Part shown: positions 56,874 through 63,217 of the stretch, in pieces
How the letters are laid out: every line of letters begins with the position of its first letter
How positions within the stretch are numbered: position 1 is the stretch's first letter
DNA from: an uncultured Eggerthellaceae bacterium
Lineage (GTDB): Bacteria; Actinomycetota; Coriobacteriia; Coriobacteriales; Eggerthellaceae
Reading direction: 5' to 3'
Assembly: GCA_947650915.1 (NCBI GenBank)
Contig: CANSWY010000009.1
Location: 1 to 63,217 of the forward strand
Length of the DNA stretch: 63,217 nucleotides
The notes under the pieces: model-generated
What the model was told of the DNA's origin: nothing
What the model saw: the letters and a program-made list of their open reading frames with translations, nothing else
Database searches by the model: none
Made by a program: the position numbers and the translations under genes

Positions 56874-59800
56874 ATGGCATTCGTGCATCTGCATAACCAC
56901 ACTGAATACTCCCTTCTGGACGGCATCACGCACATCAAGGATATGGTGCGCCGGGCGGCGGATCTGGGCATGCCCGCGGTGGCCGTGACGGACCACGGCG
57001 TCATGCACGGCATGATCGAATTGCGCGATTCCTGCATGGCTGTTGAGAAGGAGACGGGCGTGGCCGTCAAGCCCATCTACGGCTGTGAGATATATTTCAC
57101 CACGGACGAAGAGTTGCGCACGGACGTGCGCCCGAAGCTCTACCACCTGTTGCTGCTGGCGAAGACCACGGAGGGCTACCACAACCTGCTGAAGCTGGTC
57201 AGCGAATCCAACGTGGACAACGCCTATTACAAGCCGCGCACTACGCTCTCCCAGCTGCGGAAGTACGGCCACGGCCTCATCGGCACGTCGGCGTGCATCG
57301 CGGGCATCATCCCGAAGCTGCTGGATGGGCGTCAGTTTGACGAAGCAGTGAAGTGGGCAAACATCTTCGCGGAATGCTTCGATCCGGGGGATTTCTACAT
57401 CGAACTGCAGAACCAGGGCATCAAGACGGACGCGGGCTACACGCAGACGGAGCTGAACCACAAGCTCACGGAGGTGGCGCAGGCGGCCGGCCTCAAGACC
57501 ATCGCCACGAATGATTTCCATTACCTTTTGCGGGAAGACGCCTACGCGCAGGACATCATGCTCTGCATCGGCACCAAGCAGAACATCAACGACCCTGATC
57601 GCACCTTCAAGTTCGAGAACGACCAGTTCTACATGAAGACGGAAGAGGAGATGCGCGAAGCGCTGAAGGATTTCCCGGAGGCGTGCGACAACACGGTGGA
57701 AGTGGCGGAGAAGTGCAACGTGGTCATTGAAGATGAGACCATCCTGCCGCGCTTTCCGCTGCCGGAAGGCGAAACGGACGAAAGCTGGTTCCGCAAGCGC
57801 GTGCAGGAAGGCCTTGAGAAGCGCTATGGCACACCGGTGCCCCCGGAGGCGCAGGAGCGCGCTGACTATGAAATGGGCGTCATCATCCAGCAAGGCTTCC
57901 CGGCCTATTTCCTCATCGTGCAGGAATACATCGAATGGGCGCGCAGCCAGGGCATCGGCGTGGGGCCGGGCCGTGGATCGGCCGCAGGCGCCATCGTGGC
58001 GTATGCCATGGGCATCACTGATCTTGATCCCCTTTCCAATGGGCTGCTGTTCGAGCGCTTCTTGAGCCCGGAACGCGTGGAGATGCCCGATATCGATGTT
58101 GATTTCGACGATGAGCGTCGCGGTGAGGTCATCGAACACATCAAGGACGTGTACGGCGAAGACCACGTGGCCGGCGTCATCACGTTCGGCAAGCTGCAGG
58201 CGCGCAATGCCGTGAAGGATGCGGCACGCGTGCTGGGCTACTCCTATGCCGCGGGGGATCGCATCTCCAAGATGATCCCGGACGAACTGGGCATTTCCAT
58301 CAACGAGGCGCTGGAGAAGAACCCGGAGATGCGCACGGCCTATGACACCGAAGAGGAAGTGAAGGCCATCCTGGACGCGGCGCTCTCCATCGAGGGGAAT
58401 GTGCGCGGCGAAGGCGTGCACGCCTGCGCTACCATCATCTGCCGTGATCCCATGTCTGACCACGTCCCCATGAAGCGGGATACCAAGGGCGGCGGCATCA
58501 TCACGCAGTTCGACGGCCATTACACCCCTGAGTTGGGCCTGCTCAAGATGGACTTCCTGGGCTTGCGCACCTTGGGCGTGCTTTCGCGCGCGTGCAACAA
58601 CATCTATGAGCGCACGGGCGTGCGCATCGTGCCGGAAGAGATCCCCACGGATGACGAGAAGGCCTTCCAGCTCATGCGCAGCGGCAACATGGACGGCCTC
58701 TTCCAGGTGGAGAGCGCCCTGTACGTGAGCCTGTTCAAGCGCCTGCCCCCGAAGAGCTTCTCTGACATCGTGGCATCCATCGCGCTGAACCGTCCGGGCC
58801 CGCTGGAGTCCGGCATGGTGGATGACTACGTGAAGGCCGCCAAGAACCAGGCCAACATCCACTACTACGATGACCGGCTGCGCTCCATCCTGGAAGAGAC
58901 CAACGGCACCATGGTCTACCAGGAACAGATCATGCAGATCTCCATGGCCATGTCCGGCTTCTCCGCTGGCAAGGCGGATAAGCTCCGCAAGGCCATGGGC
59001 AAGAAGAAGCTTGACGTCATGAAGGAGCTCCAGGAAGACTGGAACACCGGTGCGGTGGGCAACGGCTTTTCGCTCGAGGTGGCCAAGCAGATCTGGACGG
59101 ACGCGGAGAAGTTCGCGAAATACGCGTTCAACAAGTCCCACTCGGCGGCCTACGCCATCCTGGTCATGCGCACGGCATACCTGAAGGCGTATTATCCGAA
59201 CGACTACATGGCGGCGGTGCTGTCCAGCTACATGGGCAAGACGGACCGCCTGATCCGCTACATCTCCAGTTGCAACCACAACGGCACGCCGGTGCTCCCG
59301 CCGGACATCAACACGTCCAACATCGAATTCACGCCGGTGGAGAACGGTATCGTGTTCGGCCTCATGGGCGTGCGCGGCATCGGGCGCAACGTGGCAGAGG
59401 CCATCATCGAAGAGCGGGAGAAGGGTGGACCGTTCAAGAACCTGCATGACTTCGTCTCCCGCGTTGATCTGAAATGCGTGAACCGCAAAGCCATCGACGC
59501 GCTCATCAAGGGCGGCGCATTCGATTCCTGCGGCTACACGCGCAAGCAGCTGATCCACTTCCTGGAAGACACGCCGCTTCTGGAAGACGCCCAGAAGCGG
59601 CAAAAGGATGCCAGCCAAGGCCAGGTCACCATGTTCGACCTGTTCGGTGATGTGGAGGATTCCGGCTTCGAGGTGCACGTGCCTGAACCGGACGGGGTGG
59701 AATGGCCCGCGCGCGAACTGCTGCGCTATGAGAAAGAGATCATGGGCATCTACGTGTCCGGCCATCCGTTGGCGCCCTATGAGCGCATGATGGCGCGCAT

Positions 59801-60347
59801 CACGAAGCACAACATGGGCGAATTGTCCGAACGCACGAAAGAGATCAAATCCGCCACGTTCGTGGGGCTGGTGTCCGGCGTGGCCACCAAGCCCACCAAG
59901 CGCGGCACCATCATGGCGAACTTCCAGATAGAGGATGCCACGGGCGTCATCGATTGCATCGTGTTCGATCATTCAAAGGTATCGGACGTGCTGCATGAAG
60001 ATGCTGTGGTTAAGATGAAGGGCAAGTTCGAAGTGTCGGACCGCGGCAGTCAGATCATCGCCTATGAGGTGGAGGAGCTGGTGTTGGATGAATCCCAGGC
60101 CTCAGCGCCGCTGCGGCGCGGACCGGGGCATCTGGTCATCCGTTTGGATTCGCGGGAGTTCGACGCCACGAAATCCCAGCGGTTGAACTCCATCCTGAGC
60201 CAGCATCCCGGCGAAGACGGCGTGGTGCTCATGGTGCATCAGTCCGACGGCCGCAAGTTCCGTGCGGAACTGCCCGTCACGGTAGATTCCGAAAGCGATG
60301 TCCTGAAGACGGAGATATCCCGCCTCTTCGGTCGCGTCGTGGCCTGA
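56874..60347 (+). CDS. dnaE: DNA polymerase III subunit alpha
   Basis: 1157-aa replicative polymerase of the DnaE type. PHP domain at the N-terminus (HLHNHTEYSLLDG, metal ligands H5, H7, H9); polymerase aspartates in PDIDVDFDDERR near residue 405; finger and thumb (YQEQIMQISMAMSGFS); a beta-clamp motif QVTMFDLF near residue 916; C-terminal OB fold (FVGLVSGVATKPTKRGTIMA). GAGGG precedes the ATG. Monocistronic. Confidence 0.98.
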   Translation: MAFVHLHNHTEYSLLDGITHIKDMVRRAADLGMPAVAVTDHGVMHGMIELRDSCMAVEKETGVAVKPIYGCEIYFTTDEELRTDVRPKLYHLLLLAKTTEGYHNLLKLVSESNVDNAYYKPRTTLSQLRKYGHGLIGTSACIAGIIPKLLDGRQFDEAVKWANIFAECFDPGDFYIELQNQGIKTDAGYTQTELNHKLTEVAQAAGLKTIATNDFHYLLREDAYAQDIMLCIGTKQNINDPDRTFKFENDQFYMKTEEEMREALKDFPEACDNTVEVAEKCNVVIEDETILPRFPLPEGETDESWFRKRVQEGLEKRYGTPVPPEAQERADYEMGVIIQQGFPAYFLIVQEYIEWARSQGIGVGPGRGSAAGAIVAYAMGITDLDPLSNGLLFERFLSPERVEMPDIDVDFDDERRGEVIEHIKDVYGEDHVAGVITFGKLQARNAVKDAARVLGYSYAAGDRISKMIPDELGISINEALEKNPEMRTAYDTEEEVKAILDAALSIEGNVRGEGVHACATIICRDPMSDHVPMKRDTKGGGIITQFDGHYTPELGLLKMDFLGLRTLGVLSRACNNIYERTGVRIVPEEIPTDDEKAFQLMRSGNMDGLFQVESALYVSLFKRLPPKSFSDIVASIALNRPGPLESGMVDDYVKAAKNQANIHYYDDRLRSILEETNGTMVYQEQIMQISMAMSGFSAGKADKLRKAMGKKKLDVMKELQEDWNTGAVGNGFSLEVAKQIWTDAEKFAKYAFNKSHSAAYAILVMRTAYLKAYYPNDYMAAVLSSYMGKTDRLIRYISSCNHNGTPVLPPDINTSNIEFTPVENGIVFGLMGVRGIGRNVAEAIIEEREKGGPFKNLHDFVSRVDLKCVNRKAIDALIKGGAFDSCGYTRKQLIHFLEDTPLLEDAQKRQKDASQGQVTMFDLFGDVEDSGFEVHVPEPDGVEWPARELLRYEKEIMGIYVSGHPLAPYERMMARITKHNMGELSERTKEIKSATFVGLVSGVATKPTKRGTIMANFQIEDATGVIDCIVFDHSKVSDVLHEDAVVKMKGKFEVSDRGSQIIAYEVEELVLDESQASAPLRRGPGHLVIRLDSREFDATKSQRLNSILSQHPGEDGVVLMVHQSDGRKFRAELPVTVDSESDVLKTEISRLFGRVVA

Positions 60348-60407
60348 CTTCGGCGCACAAAGGATGTGCAAAAGGGACGTCCCAAATTGCACCCGTGAGA
60401 TTGCCCT

Positions 60408-60505
60408 GATGTGCAAAAGGGACGTCCCAAATTGCACATAGGATCAGTCTTCCAGTGCTCGATCTCTTTCCCTATGTGCAATTTGGAACGTCCCTTTTGC
60501 ATATC
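60408..60505 (+). repeat. Family A hairpin (complete)
   Basis: 98 bp preceded by one 45-bp left unit; the right arm ends GCATATC instead of GCACATC. Confidence 0.95.
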
Positions 60506-60759
60506 AGGAAGCCTATTCGCGCAGGGGCGCCTGCCGGCGGGTATGTGCCATGACCTTCGCCTTCGGCTCCAGTCATGTCGCGGTGCTGTCGCACCGCTGC
60601 TTTCGCAAGCGGGCTTCAACGCGCTCCGCGCGTAGCGCCCTTGCTCCAAACGCATCATCAATTCCGATAGATGTGCAAAAGGGACGCCCCAAATTGCACC
60701 CGTGAGGTTGCCCTGATGTGCAAAAGGGACGTCCCAAATTGCACCCGTGAGGTTGCTCT

Positions 60760-60856
60760 GATGTGCAAAAGGGACGTCCCAAATTGCACATAGGGTCAGT
60801 CTCCAGTGCTCGATCTCGTTTCCTATGTGCAATTTGGAACGTCCCTTTTGCACATC
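60760..60856 (+). repeat. Family A hairpin upstream of truA
   Basis: 97 bp preceded by two 45-bp left units. It ends 3 nt before the truA -10 box, so the -35 region lies inside the repeat. Confidence 0.95.
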
Positions 60857-60859
60857 CGT

Positions 60860-60865
60860 TACACT
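60860..60865 (+). promoter_or_regulatory. -10 box of truA (leaderless)
   Basis: TACACT, 7 nt before the ATG. Upstream promoter sequence is the right arm of a family A repeat. Confidence 0.55.
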
Positions 60866-60872
60866 GACGGCT

Positions 60873-61643
60873 ATGGCAGAGGCGCTCACATATTCGCTCA
60901 CGCTGGCTTACGACGGGGTGCCGTTCGCGGGGTTCGCGCGGCAGCCGGGGCAGCTCACGGTGCAGGGGGAAGTGGAGAACGCCCTCAGCACGGTGCTGCG
61001 CCGGCCCGTTGAGGTCACCTGCGCGGGGCGCACGGATGCAGGCGTGCATGCGCGGGCGCAGGTGGTCAGCTTCAACGTGGACGCTGATGAGATGGCTGGC
61101 CGCAAGCCGGATGTCTTCTTGCGTTCGCTGAACGCGCTCACCCATGACGGCATCTCCTTCCGTTCGTTGGACGAGCGCGCTCCCGGGTTCTCCGCACGCT
61201 TCGACGCCCAGATGCGGGAGTACCGCTATTTCATCTTCAACCAGGAATTCCCGCCCGTGTTCACCAGCGCGTTCGCTTGGCACGTGAAGAAGCCGCTGGA
61301 TGTGGATGCCATGCGCGAAGCGGCGCAGCACCTGGTGGGTGAACATGACTTCAAGAGCTTCTGCATGGCCGCGTCTGCCGAAGGACGTCGCACGTTCCGC
61401 TATGTGGACGAGGTCTCCTTCCATGAGTGCGCCGAATTCGCCGAACCGCTGCTGTGCGTGAAGGTGCGCGGCAATGCGTTCTTGCATTCCATGGTGCGCG
61501 CCATGGTGGGCACGCTGGTGAACGTGGGCAGGCGCACGAAGCCGCCGGAGTGGGTGCGCGAAGCGCTGGAAGCGCGCAGGCGTTCCGCTGCCGGGGAGAA
61601 CGCGCCCGCGTGCGGCCTTGTCCTTTGGGATGTGGAGTACTGA
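60873..61643 (+). CDS. truA: tRNA pseudouridine(38-40) synthase
   Basis: 256 aa. The catalytic Asp is in CAGRTDAGVHARAQVV (near residue 54); VRGNAFLHSMVRAMVGTLV near the C-terminus is conserved. It modifies positions 38-40 of the anticodon arm. The ATG at 60873 is 7 nt after TACACT, a leaderless start; an upstream in-frame ATG at 60825 lies in the repeat. Confidence 0.95.
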   Translation: MAEALTYSLTLAYDGVPFAGFARQPGQLTVQGEVENALSTVLRRPVEVTCAGRTDAGVHARAQVVSFNVDADEMAGRKPDVFLRSLNALTHDGISFRSLDERAPGFSARFDAQMREYRYFIFNQEFPPVFTSAFAWHVKKPLDVDAMREAAQHLVGEHDFKSFCMAASAEGRRTFRYVDEVSFHECAEFAEPLLCVKVRGNAFLHSMVRAMVGTLVNVGRRTKPPEWVREALEARRRSAAGENAPACGLVLWDVEY

Positions 61644-61646
61644 CCG

Positions 61647-61652
61647 TATAAT
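61647..61652 (+). promoter_or_regulatory. -10 box of the NSS transporter gene
   Basis: TATAAT just after the truA stop, 37 nt before the ATG, with TTTGGG 17 nt upstream as a weak -35. Confidence 0.5.
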
Positions 61653-61689
61653 CCGCCTGTTCTGCACGTTCAGCTTGAAGGAAAGAGAC

Positions 61690-63105
61690 ATGGCGAACTC
61701 CGCATCAACCGAAACCGCCCCTGCCCGCGCATCCTGGTCCGGCAAGTGGGGCTTCATCCTGGCAGCCGCAGCTTCTGCGGTGGGCCTGGGCAACCTCTGG
61801 CGTTTCCCGTACCTGGCGGCGAAGTACGGCGGCGGCGCGTTTTTGATCACTTACATCGTGCTGGTGGTCACGTTCGGCTTCGCGTTGATGATGGCCGAAA
61901 CGGCGCTCGGCCGCATGACGGGGCAATCCGCCATCGGCGCGTTCCGTGCGTTCGGCAAGAAGTACACCATCATCGGGATCCTGGCGTCCGCCGTGCCGTT
62001 CATCATCACGCCCTATTACGCGCTCATCGGCGGTTGGGTGACGAAGTACATGGCATCCTACATCGCGCTTCCGGCGGAAACTCTGGCGGAGGGCACGTTC
62101 TTTAGCGGCTTCATCCTGCAGAATGCAGAAAGCTACCTGTGGATGTTCATCTTCATCGCATGCGTGGTGGCCGTGGTGGCTTTCGGCGTGAAGCGCGGGA
62201 TCGAACGCGTGAACAAAGTGTTGATGCCGGCGCTCATCATCATGGCCGTCATCATCTCCGTGTTCGCTCTCACGCTCCCCGGCGCGCTGGACGGCCTGGC
62301 GTACTACCTGATCCCGGATTTCAGCAAGTTCAGCGCTGAGCTGGTGGTGGCCGCCATGGGGCAGATGTTCTTCAGCCTGTCCTTGGCCATGGGCATCATG
62401 ATCACCTACGGTTCCTACTTCTCCAAGAAGGAGGACCTGGAGCATTCTGTGCGCCGCATCGAACTGTTCGACACCGGCATCGCCATCCTGGCGGGTCTCA
62501 TGATCATCCCGGCGGCAGTGGCCGTTCAGGGCAGTGGGGAAACGGTGGCATCCACGGCGGGCCCGGGCCTCATGTTCGGCGTGCTGCCCCAGGTGTTCTT
62601 AGGGTTCGGCTTCGCGGCGAACGTGGTGGGCTTCCTGTTCTTCGCGCTGGTGTTCTTCGCGGCGCTGACCAGCTGCATATCGCTGTTCGAGACGCTGGTG
62701 TCGATCGTGGATGACGCCACGAACAAGGGCCGCAAGTTCTCCATCATGGTCTGCACGGTCTTCATCGTGATCGTGGCCACCATCGTGAATCTGGGCTACA
62801 ACGAACTGCTGTCCGTTGATCTGATGTACTCCATCTTCCATATCGGCGAATACCAGGATTCTCAGCTGCTGGACTTCTTCGACTTCCTGTCCAACACCGT
62901 GATGATGCCCATCGTGGCGCTGCTCACCTGCATCTTCGTGGGATGGATCATCAAGCCGAAGACGCTCATCCAAGAGGTGAAGCAATCAAGCAAGTTCACG
63001 GGCGAGAAGCTGTTCATCGTGATGATCAAGTACATCGCGCCCGTGTTCGTGGTGGTCATCCTGGTGGCTTACATCATGAACACTGCCGGCATCATCAGCC
63101 TGTAA
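61690..63105 (+). CDS. Neurotransmitter:sodium symporter (NSS/SNF family)
   Basis: 471-aa membrane protein with 11-12 helices. TM1 bears the Na+ and substrate-binding signature SAVGLGNLWRFPYLAAKYGGGAFL (residues 30-53), as in LeuT. Substrate is probably an amino acid. The ATG at 61690 follows GAAGGAAAGAG; an upstream in-frame ATG lies inside truA. Its own promoter is visible. Confidence 0.94.
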   Translation: MANSASTETAPARASWSGKWGFILAAAASAVGLGNLWRFPYLAAKYGGGAFLITYIVLVVTFGFALMMAETALGRMTGQSAIGAFRAFGKKYTIIGILASAVPFIITPYYALIGGWVTKYMASYIALPAETLAEGTFFSGFILQNAESYLWMFIFIACVVAVVAFGVKRGIERVNKVLMPALIIMAVIISVFALTLPGALDGLAYYLIPDFSKFSAELVVAAMGQMFFSLSLAMGIMITYGSYFSKKEDLEHSVRRIELFDTGIAILAGLMIIPAAVAVQGSGETVASTAGPGLMFGVLPQVFLGFGFAANVVGFLFFALVFFAALTSCISLFETLVSIVDDATNKGRKFSIMVCTVFIVIVATIVNLGYNELLSVDLMYSIFHIGEYQDSQLLDFFDFLSNTVMMPIVALLTCIFVGWIIKPKTLIQEVKQSSKFTGEKLFIVMIKYIAPVFVVVILVAYIMNTAGIISL

Positions 63106-63113
63106 CACCCCCA

Positions 63114-63217
63114 CTCGCAAAAGGGACGTCCCGATGTGCAAAAGGGACGTCCCAAATTGCACCCGCGAGGTTGCCTGATGTGCGAAAGGGACGTCCCAAA
63201 TTGCACCCGCGAGGTTG
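63114..63217 (+). repeat. Family A left-unit array (cut by window edge)
   Basis: A partial left core (63114-63132) and two 44-bp left units (63133-63176 and 63177 onward). By analogy with other arrays a complete hairpin should follow just beyond the window. Confidence 0.9.

Larger units (their letters stand above)
60348..60872. repeat. 525-bp gene-free region of family A and C repeats
   Basis: Family A left unit (60363-60407) and hairpin (60408-60505); family C module a (60609-60643); two left units (60670-60714, 60715-60759) and hairpin (60760-60856); then the truA promoter. No coding sequence is supported. Confidence 0.92.

Noticed and set aside
56781-59972. 1063-aa minus-strand frame opposite dnaE
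   Set aside because: Antisense shadow; dnaE has all polymerase and PHP motifs.

Overview
The window is a piece of a high-G+C bacterial chromosome, most likely a coriobacterium of the Eggerthellaceae/Eggerthellales (inference). Supporting signs are a cytoplasmic molybdopterin oxidoreductase in one operon with a small bis-[4Fe-4S] protein, an MFS carrier and an aromatic-acid decarboxylase-type amidohydrolase; a SecD-SecF fusion; QueH-type queuosine synthesis; a BspA-like surface protein with a LAQTG sorting signal; and several apparently leaderless genes. Genus cannot be fixed from sequence alone.

Layout. 1-2.9 kb: aspS, a small unknown gene and a cold-shock gene. 3.0-9.7 kb: a TetR-type regulator diverging from a five-gene operon (molybdopterin enzyme, bis-[4Fe-4S] protein, MFS transporter, amidohydrolase, Cys-rich mini-protein) that looks like an inducible anaerobic phenolic-compound pathway. 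9.7-14 kb: queuosine genes queA, queH and tgt around a HAD phosphatase. 14-17.3 kb: secDF and a DUF1292 gene. 17.5-20.4 kb: a fused ECF ATPase pair and an alanine/Na+ symporter. 20.4-23.4 kb: repeat-rich DNA, a decayed DUF4143 ATPase, a PadR/DUF1700 pair. 23.4-29.9 kb: two flavoproteins (one fused to TsaC), rpiB, glyA and a dCMP deaminase. 30-37.1 kb: a complete F1Fo ATP synthase operon. 37.7-44.4 kb: a small membrane protein and an AddB/AddA-like recombination pair. 44.5-51.6 kb: envelope genes (YfhO-like protein, GtrB-like glycosyltransferase, ChbG-like deacetylase, BspA/Big2 surface protein). 51.6-63.2 kb: tRNA-Gln, infA-rpmJ-rpsM-rpsK-rpsD-rpoA-rplQ-ecfT, dnaE, truA and an NSS-family Na+ symporter.

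The most unusual element is a set of dispersed palindromic repeats filling most intergenic gaps. Family A is a 98-bp hairpin (two 35-bp arms, 28-nt loop), with 14 complete copies plus truncated ones at both window ends, often preceded by 44-45-bp half-units. All copies keep the same arm polarity on the + strand, including one conserved asymmetric mismatch, and outer stem bases co-vary between arms. In two adjacent copies the loop is inverted while the arms are not. Families D and E have different outer arms but share a GGGACG core with family A, which suggests related REP-like elements with exchangeable ends. Families B and C are further palindromic repeats. Copies of B and D lie in frame inside the flavoprotein-TsaC gene, and copies of A and B supply the last codons and stop of two other genes. 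No transposase that could mobilise them is in this window.

The best metabolic candidate for something undescribed is the 3.9-9.6 kb operon: import of a hydroxylated aromatic acid, non-oxidative decarboxylation, and molybdenum-dependent reductive dehydroxylation or transhydroxylation fed by the bis-[4Fe-4S] protein. That pathway is inferred from families and gene order; the substrate is unknown.
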